From contig JAHEKH010000016.1 in NCBI GenBank assembly GCA_024638445.1, forward strand, positions 1 to 41,117: 41,117 nt of DNA, written 5' to 3'. How positions within the stretch are numbered: the first letter of the stretch is position 1; every line of letters begins with the position of its first letter. Made by a program: the position numbers and the translations under genes. This document shows, in pieces, positions 17,776 to 27,120 of this stretch. The notes beneath the pieces were generated by a model. That model had not been told where the DNA came from. It was given only the letters and a program-made list of their open reading frames with translations, and did not search any database. The stretch is from Gammaproteobacteria bacterium. GTDB taxonomy: Bacteria; Pseudomonadota; Gammaproteobacteria; Steroidobacterales; JABDKV01.

Positions 17776-18642
17776 ATGAACGACAAGAGCCAGTTACGGG
17801 ATTACCAGCGGATCGCCGTCGCAATCCGGTTTATCGATCAATCCATCGACCATCAGCCGTCGCTGGAAGAGATCGCCCTCGCGGCAGGCGTCAGCGTTCC
17901 GCACTGCCAGCGGCTGTTTCGCCGCTGGGCCGGCGTCAGCCCGAAACGCTTCCTCGAGTTCCTGACCGTGAAGCACGCGAAGCGGCTGCTCGACCAGTCC
18001 GGCAGCGTGCTGGACACGTCGCTGCAGCTGGGGTTGTCCAGTCCCTCGCGTCTGCACGACCAGTTTGTTTCGATCGAGGCGGTAACGCCCGGGGAATACC
18101 GCAGCGGCGGGGATGGCCTGGAAATTGTCTACGGGCATCACGTGAGCGCATTCGGCCCGGTGCTCGTGGCGCTGACGGTCCGGGGTATCTGCGGTCTGGC
18201 GTTTTGTGACGGGGAGGGCGTGGCCAAAGAACTCGAGCGGCTGCAGAAATTATGGCCGGGGGCCAGTCTGCGTGAGGACGTGCAGTCGACCCGCGCCGTG
18301 GCGGGGCGTCTGGAGCAGCCGGCGGATGCAAGCCGGCCGCTGTCGCTGCTGGTCTCGGGCACCAATTTCCAGATCAAGATCTGGCAGGCTTTGCTCGATG
18401 TGCCGCCGGGAACCGTATGCACCTACGGTCAGCTGGCCGAACGCGCCGGCGTGCCCGGCAGCGCGCGGGCGACGGGCACCGCGGTAGGCGCAAACCACAT
18501 TGCCTGGCTGATCCCCTGCCACCGCGTAATCCGCAGCACCGGCGAGACCGGCCAGTATCGCTGGGGTGCAACCCGCAAGCGGGCGATGCTGGCCTGGGAA
18601 GCGGCTCGGCACCTGTCCGGCAACGTGGCGGCGGTCAGCTGA
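17776..18642 (+). CDS. AraC-type HTH fused to O6-methylguanine-DNA methyltransferase (Ada-like)
   Basis: AraC HTH (SLEEIALAAGVSVPHCQRLFRRWAGVSPKRFLEF) + MGMT C-terminal domain with the IPCHRVI active site. Confidence 0.92.
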   Translation: MNDKSQLRDYQRIAVAIRFIDQSIDHQPSLEEIALAAGVSVPHCQRLFRRWAGVSPKRFLEFLTVKHAKRLLDQSGSVLDTSLQLGLSSPSRLHDQFVSIEAVTPGEYRSGGDGLEIVYGHHVSAFGPVLVALTVRGICGLAFCDGEGVAKELERLQKLWPGASLREDVQSTRAVAGRLEQPADASRPLSLLVSGTNFQIKIWQALLDVPPGTVCTYGQLAERAGVPGSARATGTAVGANHIAWLIPCHRVIRSTGETGQYRWGATRKRAMLAWEAARHLSGNVAAVS

Positions 18643-19517
18643 GCGTTCCGGCCGAACTGAGGCTGGCCGTCAACGGCCGGACGCTCGCCGCACGCCACTG
18701 GGTGCGTCCCGGCGCCCCGCGTGTGATAGCGATCCACGGCTGGCTCGACAACGCGGCAACCTGGGACCTGCTGTTACCGCTGCTCGAATGTTATGACGTT
18801 TGCGCGCTCGATCTCCCCGGTCATGGTCACTCTGATCACCGCCCGGCGGGCGCGCCCTATCATTTCGTCGATAACGTTGCCGATGTCATCGGTGCCGCGG
18901 ATGCCCTGGGCTGGCAGGAATTTGGCCTGCTGGGCCATTCACTCGGCGCTTCGGTGGCAACCCTGGTGGCCGGCACCATTGCAGATCGCGTGACGCATGT
19001 CGTGTGTATCGAGGGATTCGGTGCGCTGACTACACCGGCAGACGGGGCGCCGGCCCAGCTGCGTAAGTCGATCCGGCGCTATGCCGACTCGCGTGGCGAG
19101 AGGCGGCGCTTTTCGTCGCTCGACGAAGCGGTCAAAGCCCGTGCAGGCGCTACCCGGGTCAGCCTGGATGCGGCGCGGCACCTTTGCGAGCGCGGGACCC
19201 TCGAAGACAGCGAAGGGCTGACGTGGAGCTCAGATCCGCGCCTGCGTTATGACTCGCCGGTGCGTCTGACCGAGGAACAGGTGCTGGCCTTTATTGCTGC
19301 GATCCGGGCACCGGTCCTGCTCATCCGGGCAAAGGACGGGCTCGACTTTCCGAAGGACATTTACAGGGTCCGGGTGGCGGCCTGCCGCAACCTGCGTCGC
19401 GTCGAGTTGCCCGGTCATCATCACCTGCACCTGGAAAGTGAAACGGTTGCTGCCGTGGCGGGCGAGATTGCTTCGTTCGATGCCGCGTGTGACTATGTCA
19501 ACAGCACAAGCCTGTGA
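18639..19517 (+). CDS. Alpha/beta-hydrolase fold protein
   Basis: HGWLDNAATWDLLLPLL, LDLPGHGHSDH, LLGHSLGASVA nucleophile elbow, C-terminal PGHHHLHLE. Start codon uncertain (CTG/other near the ada stop). Confidence 0.8.
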   Translation: MSVPAELRLAVNGRTLAARHWVRPGAPRVIAIHGWLDNAATWDLLLPLLECYDVCALDLPGHGHSDHRPAGAPYHFVDNVADVIGAADALGWQEFGLLGHSLGASVATLVAGTIADRVTHVVCIEGFGALTTPADGAPAQLRKSIRRYADSRGERRRFSSLDEAVKARAGATRVSLDAARHLCERGTLEDSEGLTWSSDPRLRYDSPVRLTEEQVLAFIAAIRAPVLLIRAKDGLDFPKDIYRVRVAACRNLRRVELPGHHHLHLESETVAAVAGEIASFDAACDYVNSTSL

Positions 19518-19584
19518 CACAGGCCGCGGCGAAAACCGCGATCTGCCGTTATAGTTCCGGGCAGTTTTTGACAGGATTCGTTTC

Positions 19585-19740
19585 GTGAAAGCCAAAGACG
19601 AAAAACGCCGCGACGAGCCGGCGAGTTCTCCCCAGCCACTCGACCGGCAGGAGTGGATAGCCCGGGCGGTCGCTGCGGCAGCGATGCGCCCCGGCAAGAA
19701 CAACGATAAGGCAGTCGACGACCCCGACGAGGAAGACTGA
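19585..19740 (+). CDS. Candidate 51-aa charged small protein
   Basis: GTG start, reads VKAKDEKRRDEPASSPQPLDRQEWIARAVAAAAMRPGKNNDKAVDDPDEED then TGA; below the length cut-off of the supplied track. Confidence 0.4.
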   Translation: MKAKDEKRRDEPASSPQPLDRQEWIARAVAAAAMRPGKNNDKAVDDPDEED

Positions 19741-19751
19741 CCCTCCCGCGG

Positions 19752-19767
19752 TGTGACCCGCATCACG
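19752..19767 (+). promoter_or_regulatory. CRP-like box TGTGA-CCCGCA-TCACG
   Basis: 9/10 match to TGTGA-N6-TCACA; centre exactly 41.5 bp upstream of the start implied by TAACAT (19789-19794). Confidence 0.55.
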
Positions 19768-19825
19768 GCTGAGAACCCGTCCAGCTTTTAACATCACTCG
19801 CTCCTGTTCCCATCGGAAGCGCGCA

Positions 19826-20038
19826 ATGCAACAGCTGGCCCGGCTCATGGATGATTTCGACGACATGCTCGGTGTCTGCAGCGCTGCGAGTTCTCCGGCG
19901 TTCATCCTCATTGCCTTCCTGAGTATCGTGTTGCTGCTCGTGGCGACAGCGGTGCTGGGTATTACGGGTTTTGGCGGCGGTCTGCTGGCAGTGGGTGCTG
20001 CGACCGGTGCCGCAACCCGGGCCAAAAAAGACGCCTGA
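19826..20038 (+). CDS. Small single-TM protein (70 aa)
   Basis: MQQLARLMDDFDDMLGVCSAASSPAFILIAFLSIVLLLVATAVLGITGFGGGLLAVGAATGAATRAKKDA; downstream of the CRP-like promoter. Confidence 0.6.
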   Translation: MQQLARLMDDFDDMLGVCSAASSPAFILIAFLSIVLLLVATAVLGITGFGGGLLAVGAATGAATRAKKDA

Positions 20039-20140
20039 CGCCCCTGTCAATCTCGCTGGGCGCAGGGGTTTGTCCGGTCTGCGCGATGCACAGGGAAGCG
20101 TCTGCACAGCAAGCCGGAAGCCGTTCCCGGTCTGGCCTTT

Positions 20141-20169
20141 TTGACCGCCAGAGAACAGCATGCTATACA
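20141..20169 (+). promoter_or_regulatory. Sigma-70-type promoter of the actin-like gene
   Basis: TTGACC - 17 bp - TATACA; 28-nt leader to the ATG at 20204. Confidence 0.7.
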
Positions 20170-20203
20170 GCCTCGCTTTCACCTTGCCGTCCTGGGGATA
20201 ACG

Positions 20204-21241
20204 ATGGAAGTAATCGGGCTGGATATCGGCTTCGGCTATACCAAGGCAACGAACGGCCAGCGATTCATCGTCTTCAAGTCTGTTTACGGAGAGGCTTCGG
20301 AGCTACAGTTTCGTGAGCAGCTGTTAAGCGATCCGGACGAAGAAGAATACCTGCATCTCGAGATCGACGATCACAACTATTTCGTCGGAGAACTCGCCGA
20401 GCGGCAGAGTGTGGAAAGGTATTTCACGCTCGACCAGAGCCAGTTCGTGGCTGAATTCACCAAGGTGCTGGCGCTGACGCCGCTGTCGCAAATGGTCGAA
20501 CGCCAGGAGCCCGTCAAGCTGGTGGCCGGATTGCCGATCAGCCACTACCGGCGTCACCGTTCCGAGTTGATCAATATCCTGAAGGGTCAGCATCCGCTTG
20601 TCATCATCAACAAGAACGGTGAACGCGAGGACTCGGTGGTGCGGGTTTCAGACGTGAAGGTCGTGCCACAGCCGTTTGGCACCGTGATGAACCTGATGCT
20701 GAGCGACCTGGGCGAGGTGCGCGACCGGCGATTCCTCGGGGAAAAAATCGGCGTCATTGACGTGGGTTTCCGGACCACCGATTACACGATCGCGGACCGT
20801 ACCCGCTACTCGGAGCGCGGCAGCAAGACAACGGACACCGGCATCTCGCGGGCCTACGCAACCATTGCGGCCAAGCTGCAGGAGTCGAGCGGGATCAACG
20901 TCGAGTTGTATCGTTTATACAATGCCGTCGACCGCGGTTCGATCAAGATTCACGGCAAGCGCTACGATCTGAAGCTCGTCAAGGAGCACGCCTTCTCGCA
21001 GCTCGCTTCGCAAATTGCCACAGATGCCAACAGGCTTTGGGCCAACGACTGGGATATCGATCGTGTGATGATCACCGGCGGCGGTGGCGCAGTGCTGGCG
21101 CCGTTCATGTCCAGTCACCTGAAGGGCGAGATTATGCCGGTAGAGCCTGGAACCGATACCCGGCTCAATAACGTGCGTGGCTACTGGAAGTATGGAAAAC
21201 GGCTGTGGACTCGTGGCGCAACGGCGACCCAGACCGAATGA
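20204..21241 (+). CDS. ParM-type actin-like ATPase
   Basis: Phosphate-1 loop GLDIGFGYTKA, phosphate-2 loop IGVIDVGFRTTDYTI, adenosine motif VMITGGGGAVLAPF; ALP/ParM-like overall. Confidence 0.85.
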   Translation: MEVIGLDIGFGYTKATNGQRFIVFKSVYGEASELQFREQLLSDPDEEEYLHLEIDDHNYFVGELAERQSVERYFTLDQSQFVAEFTKVLALTPLSQMVERQEPVKLVAGLPISHYRRHRSELINILKGQHPLVIINKNGEREDSVVRVSDVKVVPQPFGTVMNLMLSDLGEVRDRRFLGEKIGVIDVGFRTTDYTIADRTRYSERGSKTTDTGISRAYATIAAKLQESSGINVELYRLYNAVDRGSIKIHGKRYDLKLVKEHAFSQLASQIATDANRLWANDWDIDRVMITGGGGAVLAPFMSSHLKGEIMPVEPGTDTRLNNVRGYWKYGKRLWTRGATATQTE

Positions 21242-21282
21242 AAATTTTATAGTTTTCAATTTTTAAGGAATGTAACGCAGGC

Positions 21283-21312
21283 TTGATATCAACTTTTGGC
21301 GGCCGTTAGAAT
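21283..21312 (+). promoter_or_regulatory. Sigma-70-type promoter of the small exported protein
   Basis: TTGATA - 18 bp - TAGAAT. Confidence 0.55.
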
Positions 21313-21346
21313 GCCAGCTCCGGCGATACCCTGGAGACAACAAGAG

Positions 21347-21595
21347 ATGAAAAAGCTGATATTGATTGCCGCGCTCGGTCTGTTCGCTGCCGCGAGTCAT
21401 GCGTACAGCATCAAGCACAGTTATTCAGGTAAAGATAATTCCACTGAGTACTACGGATCCTGCGACAACGGGCAGCTGCTCAAGGTCGTCGAGCATCGCG
21501 ATGGGCGTTTTTCTTATGAGGGTCCCGCCGGCAACGGCACCGTGCGCGGCACCGGTGCCCTGGACAAGGCTGCGGCTGCAGCCTGCGGCGAATAG
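21347..21595 (+). CDS. Small exported hypothetical protein (82 aa)
   Basis: Signal peptide MKKLILIAALGLFAAASHA; mature part with two Cys. Confidence 0.75.
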   Translation: MKKLILIAALGLFAAASHAYSIKHSYSGKDNSTEYYGSCDNGQLLKVVEHRDGRFSYEGPAGNGTVRGTGALDKAAAAACGE

Positions 21596-21604
21596 TCCCC
21601 ACGG

Positions 21605-21620
21605 TGTGATCCAGGACACA
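21605..21620 (+). promoter_or_regulatory. CRP-like box TGTGA-TCCAGG-ACACA
   Basis: 9/10 match to TGTGA-N6-TCACA; centre 41.5 bp upstream of the start implied by TAACCT (21642-21647). Confidence 0.5.
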
Positions 21621-21706
21621 TTTCCCCTCACACCCCGCTGCTAACCTCTAAAGGGCCACTGTTTCGTCCGCGAATCATCGCGGACTCGTATTGTGGCCCG
21701 ATAATC

Positions 21707-22681
21707 ATGATTGTTACCGAAGAAAACAAAGCAGCAGCAGATCCACTGGTGGAACTGGTCTCGAATGTGGAGACCCGGTTTTCTATTGCCTGCGATGCGG
21801 TAAGCGGCGGGAAATCTCACGCGGAAGAGGCGGCCGGCCAGTTTTTCGGCACGATCGACAAAGCGCTGGCCGGTTGCCGCGTCGAAGGTCCCTCCGACCT
21901 GCCGCTGGATGAGCGAATCCTCGGACTGATCGAGCGCCTGAAGCCGTTGCGAAACTATTTGCTGCAGTTTGTGGAGATCGTCGAGAAAAGCGACAACGGT
22001 GAGGCTGCACACGCCGCGCTGCGTCCGTTTCTCGGCAGCCTGCTCGGCTTCAAGCATGCTCCGCGCAATGTCATCACCTTCAATCACCTGTGGTGCGATC
22101 ACTACCGGTTCTTTTTGCGTGAAGTGTTTCTCGGTGTCGTTGCGACGCTGATTGCACGCCGCAATTTCGAGGAGATCGACCGCTATCTCGGCTTCGACTA
22201 CCGGTTCGAGACATGCCGGGGTCCGCAGCGTGCGGCTTTCCTGGGATTCGATGCCTACATCAAGACGCTGGATGAGTTTCGCGCCCGCCGCCTGCGGCAG
22301 AACCGCCTCTCGGTCTCGACCGACCTGCTCAACGCCCGTGCAGACATGCCGATGTGCTCTTTCAAAGACATGATGCAGGCTGACTTTATCCTGTGTGTCC
22401 GGGGTCTCTTCGACCATCCGAAAGCGCTGACCCGCTGGTTTCCCCGCACGCTGGTGTTCGCTCACGACTACGAGAAGAGCGGCTTCGACCTGTTTTTTGC
22501 CGCACAGTCAGCCGACAAGTTCGGGCCGGTGGCCAAGCTGCTGGGGGTCAGGAACCGGGCCGAGCTGGTCGAAAAATTTGCGGCAGTTTCCCGGCAGTGC
22601 CGGCTCGACGACTGGAAGTTCGGCGGCATATCCATTCCCTTCGGCAGCTACCTGGCGCTCGATTCAGCCGTTAGCGCCTGA
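21707..22681 (+). CDS. Hypothetical protein, 324 aa, no recognised domain
   Basis: Long ORF with normal codon character, intergenic promoter region upstream. Confidence 0.8.
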   Translation: MIVTEENKAAADPLVELVSNVETRFSIACDAVSGGKSHAEEAAGQFFGTIDKALAGCRVEGPSDLPLDERILGLIERLKPLRNYLLQFVEIVEKSDNGEAAHAALRPFLGSLLGFKHAPRNVITFNHLWCDHYRFFLREVFLGVVATLIARRNFEEIDRYLGFDYRFETCRGPQRAAFLGFDAYIKTLDEFRARRLRQNRLSVSTDLLNARADMPMCSFKDMMQADFILCVRGLFDHPKALTRWFPRTLVFAHDYEKSGFDLFFAAQSADKFGPVAKLLGVRNRAELVEKFAAVSRQCRLDDWKFGGISIPFGSYLALDSAVSA

Positions 22682-22729
22682 GACACTGTCCGTTTGGCGC
22701 ATTGGCGCCAGAAGTCTTATCCTGTCCGG

Positions 22730-23134
22730 ATGAGCGACTATGACAAACAAGACGAGCGTCAGCGCCTGACTCCGCTGCAACTTGCGGTAACCCGTGAAGG
22801 TGCAACTGAACCGGCCTTCAGCGGCGATTACGTTTATCACAAGGGTGACGGCAGCTACCACTGCGTTTGCTGTGACAGCCCGCTGTTCGATTCCGCCACC
22901 AAGTATGACTCGGGGTCAGGTTGGCCGAGCTTTACCGCACCCCACGACAACCGCAACGTAACGACCCTGCTCGACACCAGTCACGGTATGCGCCGGCTGG
23001 AGGTTCGTTGTGCCAACTGCGATGCACATCTCGGCCACGTTTTCGATGACGGGCCGGGTGCCGACGGCAAGCGCTTCTGCATCAATTCGGCGGCGCTGAA
23101 TTTCGAGGGCGAAGAAGAGGCCAGCGACGAATGA
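22730..23134 (+). CDS. msrB: Peptide-methionine (R)-S-oxide reductase
   Basis: [45 protein letters not shown]. Confidence 0.96.
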   Translation: MSDYDKQDERQRLTPLQLAVTREGATEPAFSGDYVYHKGDGSYHCVCCDSPLFDSATKYDSGSGWPSFTAPHDNRNVTTLLDTSHGMRRLEVRCANCDAHLGHVFDDGPGADGKRFCINSAALNFEGEEEASDE

Positions 23135-24417
23135 AGCATGGATTTCCGAAGCTGCTGGCAGCGGCAGTTGCCCTGGTCGTGCCGGTCATGTCCGGTGCGG
23201 GAACCGTAATCCATGCCGGTTCCGTCGTAGACCCGGTCATCGGAGTCCTCGGCGAGACCAGTATCGTTGTCGAAGATGGCCGTATTACCGCAATCGAACA
23301 CGGCCATATACCGGCGGGCGGTCATGCACTGGTCGACCTGGGTGATTACACCGTGTTGCCCGGGCTCATGGACATGCATGTCCACTTTACCAGCGCCTAC
23401 AGCCGAGACTCCTACCTGGAAAAGTTCCGCATGGATGCCGCTGACCTCGCGTTGCGTGGTGCGGCTGCGGCCGGGAAAACCCTGGCTGCCGGTTTCACGA
23501 CCGTGCGTGATCTCGGTGATCGCTTCAATGTCAGCGTTGCCCTCCGTCGCGCGATCGACAAGGGTTACGTGCAGGGTCCGCGTATCTTCGCCGCCGCGAA
23601 ATCGCTGGGAACCACCGGCGGACATGCCGACCCGACCAACGGCTGGCGGCCGGACCTGCGCGGCGATCCCGGGCCGCGGGAAGGCGTGGTCAACGGCGAG
23701 GACGATATCGCCAAGGCCGTACGACAGCGCTACAAGGATGGCGCCGACCTGATCAAGATTACTGCGACCGGTGGCGTGCTCAGCATGGCCAAGAGCGGCC
23801 AGAACCCGCAATTCACCGAGTCGGAAATCGAGGCGGTCGTGCGCATCGCGCAAGACTACGGTTTTCATGTTGCTGCGCATGCCCACGGGGCCGAGGGCAT
23901 GAAGCGCGCAGTGCGCGCCGGCGTGCGCTCTGTCGAGCACGGGACCTACATGGACGCCGAAATCATGCGACTCATGAAGCGTCACGGCACGTACTACGTG
24001 CCGACGCTGCTGGCCGGCCGGTGGGTGGCAGAAAAAGCCGCCGAGCCGGGTTTCTTCCCGGAGGAAGTTCGGAAAAAGGCGGCGACCATCGGTCCGCAGA
24101 TTACAGCGACATTCGCCCGCGCCCACGAGGCCGGCGTAACGATTGCCTTTGGCACCGACAGCGGCGTTTCGGCGCACGGAGAGAACGCCCGCGAATTTGC
24201 GTTGATGGTCGAGGCCGGCATGTCTCCGGCCGATGCTATCCGGGCAGCAACGTTGACCGCCGCCGAGCTGCTCGGCGTAGACGACCGGCTCGGCAGCATT
24301 GCCGTTGGCAAGCTCGCGGATCTCGTGGCGGTGCGCGGTAATCCGCTGGATGATATTGCCGTCCTCGAGAACGTCAGCTTCGTCATGAAAGACGGCGTGG
24401 TCTACCGGAGTCCCTGA
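23131..24417 (+). CDS. Exported amidohydrolase (imidazolonepropionase/prolidase-like)
   Basis: Signal peptide; [57 protein letters not shown] metal-ligand motifs; ATGA overlap with msrB. Confidence 0.93.
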   Translation: MKHGFPKLLAAAVALVVPVMSGAGTVIHAGSVVDPVIGVLGETSIVVEDGRITAIEHGHIPAGGHALVDLGDYTVLPGLMDMHVHFTSAYSRDSYLEKFRMDAADLALRGAAAAGKTLAAGFTTVRDLGDRFNVSVALRRAIDKGYVQGPRIFAAAKSLGTTGGHADPTNGWRPDLRGDPGPREGVVNGEDDIAKAVRQRYKDGADLIKITATGGVLSMAKSGQNPQFTESEIEAVVRIAQDYGFHVAAHAHGAEGMKRAVRAGVRSVEHGTYMDAEIMRLMKRHGTYYVPTLLAGRWVAEKAAEPGFFPEEVRKKAATIGPQITATFARAHEAGVTIAFGTDSGVSAHGENAREFALMVEAGMSPADAIRAATLTAAELLGVDDRLGSIAVGKLADLVAVRGNPLDDIAVLENVSFVMKDGVVYRSP

Positions 24418-24419
24418 CG

Positions 24420-24677
24420 ATGACGGCGCTGCGGCTCGCGATTTCGTTGCTGCTCGGCATCGTCGTCGTGCTGGCCATGCTGGTGATCGGCCTGCGCCTG
24501 TTCTACGGCAAGGAGGCCCCGCCCGAGTCCTCCCTGGAGGCCTTCGAGGTCGAGTACCTCACGCCGGAGGAAGCCGCCAGGCTGCTCGGCGAGGATCCAG
24601 ACCGCCGCAGGCTGCCCGACATGCCTGTTGCGCCGCCATCGCAAGTGGCACCCGCGGATCCACCCGAACGGCGCTAG
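24420..24677 (+). CDS. Small single-TM hypothetical protein (85 aa)
   Basis: Starts directly after the amidohydrolase stop; N-terminal TM RLAISLLLGIVVVLAMLVIGL. Confidence 0.65.
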   Translation: MTALRLAISLLLGIVVVLAMLVIGLRLFYGKEAPPESSLEAFEVEYLTPEEAARLLGEDPDRRRLPDMPVAPPSQVAPADPPERR

Positions 24678-25762
24678 CCGCGTCTCTGCCGCGCCAGGGT
24701 GGCCGCCTGCTCGATCCAGCGATCGCGCACGATGCGTCCGGGGAAGCTCTTGAGGTGACGCGCGACCCACAGGATATCGTCCTTGCCGAACGCGGCAATC
24801 TGGTCGAAATGAAAAACGCCGAGGGCGTTGAGCTGTTGCTCGAGCTTCGGGCCGATGCCGTAAATGGCCTGCAGGTTGTCCTGTTGCCCGCGCGGCTGGT
24901 CCAGGCGCCAGTCGGGTTCGTACGGCCGCCGGGGTGGCGGGGTGGGGGTTGCCATGGGCAGGTCCTGCTGCGGACTGCTGGTCGTGTTCGCCGTGTCGTT
25001 TTCCGAAGCCGGCGTGCGATCTCCGGTAACGACCGGTGCTGTATGCCCGGCAGCCGGCGCCACGGATTGCGGGGCGGGTGCGGGGCGCGGCGCCGGGGCT
25101 TTCGGCCGCATCGGGGTATCAGCATCCGGCGTCGCCGCAGGCGTCTCTGGAGTTGTGCCGGCGGCTGAAGACACCGTTACGGGTTCTTCCGGCGCGTCGT
25201 CGCGTCGTTGCGCCTGTTCCAGCCGCAGCTGCGCACCGCGTAACGAGCGCATCTCCTTCTGCAGGGTGGCGATCGTATTGATGGCGTGCTGGCGTTCCTG
25301 GCTCATTCGGCCGATCTCGCTCTCCCGCTCGCGCAGTCGCTGTATCAGCAGCTCCTTGTCCCGGGCGCCCTGTTCCACCTGCTGCCGGTAATCGTCGGTT
25401 GTGGCCTGCAGACCGGCCACCTTTACCTGCAGGTTTTCCTGTTCTGCTCTTGTGGCGCCGCTCTTCCCGCGCGCGGATTCTGCACCGGCCAGCCCAGTCT
25501 TCAGCGTCTCGAGCGCCGCGTCGCGTTGCGCGAGCTGCTGGCGTAGCTGGCCGATCTCGGCGGCATCCCCGGCCATGGCGGGATCGGCCGTGCGCAGGTG
25601 GTTGAGCTGGGATTCCAGCTCGGCCAGGCGTGCGCGCCAGCCGGCCTCCAGCGACTCGGTCTGGCGGGACGTCCCCAGGCCGCGGAGCAGCCAGCCTACC
25701 GTTATGCCGATAACCAGCGTGAACAACAGGCACAGGATGATTTGACCAACGAGGTAGAGCAT
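24674..25762 (-). CDS. Membrane-anchored coiled-coil protein with C-terminal HhH domain
   Basis: N-terminal TM; Gln/Arg-rich coiled coil; Pro-rich linker; DNLQAIYGIGPKLEQQLNALGVFHFDQIAAFGKDDILWVARHL. Confidence 0.85.
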   Translation of the reverse strand: MLYLVGQIILCLLFTLVIGITVGWLLRGLGTSRQTESLEAGWRARLAELESQLNHLRTADPAMAGDAAEIGQLRQQLAQRDAALETLKTGLAGAESARGKSGATRAEQENLQVKVAGLQATTDDYRQQVEQGARDKELLIQRLRERESEIGRMSQERQHAINTIATLQKEMRSLRGAQLRLEQAQRRDDAPEEPVTVSSAAGTTPETPAATPDADTPMRPKAPAPRPAPAPQSVAPAAGHTAPVVTGDRTPASENDTANTTSSPQQDLPMATPTPPPRRPYEPDWRLDQPRGQQDNLQAIYGIGPKLEQQLNALGVFHFDQIAAFGKDDILWVARHLKSFPGRIVRDRWIEQAATLARQRRG

Positions 25763-25765
25763 GCG

Positions 25766-26980
25766 TTACCTGTTCTCGAAAACGAATTCTATGCGCCGGT
25801 TCACCGCCCGGTCCTCTGCGGTTTCGTTCGGCACCAGGGGACTTTCCTCGCCAAAACCCTGGGCGGTCATACGGCCGAGACTGATGCCTCGCGCCACCAG
25901 GTGCTGCATGACTGCTTCAGCGCGCTGCTGGCTGAGTGCGAGGTTGTTTTCCAACAGGCCCTGGTCGTCGGTGTGACCCTCGATCGACAGCCTGGTGCCC
26001 GAACAGCTCTTCAACACGACGGCAAGCTCGTCGAGCAGCTGCCTGCTGTCTGCCGTGAGCGTGGCGCTGGCCGTATCGAACAGGATACGGCGGTCGCCGA
26101 GGGTCTCGCGGAACCGCAGCTCACAGTCCGAAGGCGCGAGCACTTCCGGCGGCGGCAGGGGCTCTGTCCGGTTCGCAGCCCGCTGTGACAGCCGCTGCGC
26201 CAGCGCAGGTGTCGTTCGCAGTACCGATTCGAGTTCCGTACGCGCGCCGGTCTGCGCGGTGCCGGCGTAGCCGGCGGGCAGGGATTCGGCCACCAGGCGG
26301 CGCACCCGTTCATCGCCTTCACGCGTCGCGGTCACCCCGGTGACGTGCAGGGCCTGGTCGACCAGGGTCACCTCGCCGAAAACCAGTTCGTCGGCGATAT
26401 CGAGCGCCAGTGCAGCCGCGGCGAGCCAGCCGTCGGGTGCGGGCGTGCCGCTGTCACGCAGCTGCGCCTCGACCGTGGCGATACCAAAACGCGATTGCGC
26501 CAGCTCCACCAGGTCGCGTCGCTGTCGCTCACCCGGTGCGGCGCCTTCGAGCACCAGCCGGCCGTCGACCACGACAATCCGTGTCCGGGCCGGTTCGCTC
26601 GTTTTGACCGGTTGCTTCGGGACCGGTGTCACCGTGGCTTCGCGCCGGCGGGCTTCGGCAGCTCGGGGACCGGACGCCACGTAGTCGACGACCGTCGTCA
26701 GGTTGCTGGCCACCAGTCGCACGCCCGCGACCCGGGCAATCTCCGTGGCGGCCGCCAGTGCGTCGTCATCCGGCGCGACACCGGTGAGCGTGAGGTCGCG
26801 TCCGCTCATCTCGACGCTCGCCCAGCCCATGCGCTGCTTTTTCAACGCCTGCGATGCACGGTTGGCCAGGTCGGCTTCGATGGCCGGCACATTGTGACGA
26901 ATGCACAGCCCTCCGAAAACGACCACGGCCAGGATGCCGGCGCCCAGCACGGTTGAACGATTGATGGATTGTCCGGCCAC
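25766..26980 (-). CDS. OmpA-family protein with N-terminal BON-like repeats
   Basis: N-terminal TM; C-terminal OmpA domain ILFDTASATLTADSRQLLDELA...IEGHTDDQGLLENNLALSQQRAEAV...GFGEESPL. Confidence 0.9.
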   Translation of the reverse strand: MAGQSINRSTVLGAGILAVVVFGGLCIRHNVPAIEADLANRASQALKKQRMGWASVEMSGRDLTLTGVAPDDDALAAATEIARVAGVRLVASNLTTVVDYVASGPRAAEARRREATVTPVPKQPVKTSEPARTRIVVVDGRLVLEGAAPGERQRRDLVELAQSRFGIATVEAQLRDSGTPAPDGWLAAAALALDIADELVFGEVTLVDQALHVTGVTATREGDERVRRLVAESLPAGYAGTAQTGARTELESVLRTTPALAQRLSQRAANRTEPLPPPEVLAPSDCELRFRETLGDRRILFDTASATLTADSRQLLDELAVVLKSCSGTRLSIEGHTDDQGLLENNLALSQQRAEAVMQHLVARGISLGRMTAQGFGEESPLVPNETAEDRAVNRRIEFVFENR

Positions 26981-27120
26981 GGCGTGACCCAGGCCCCTCG
27001 ACGAGTACGATGCGCCATTCTACCGGCGGCCCGGCTGCCGGGGAACCGCGCCGGGCTGTTGTTGCCGCCGGTTCCGGCTGATACCGTTATCCCCGTTGCG
27101 CAGGCAGGGGAGCGTAAGGC

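Noticed and set aside
20039-20203. Possible parC-like iterons upstream of the actin-like gene
   Set aside because: Only loose GGTCTG/CTGCACAG repeats; no regular spacing or repeat unit.
22981-24177. 398-aa minus-strand ORF
   Set aside because: Antisense to msrB and the amidohydrolase, both clearly real.
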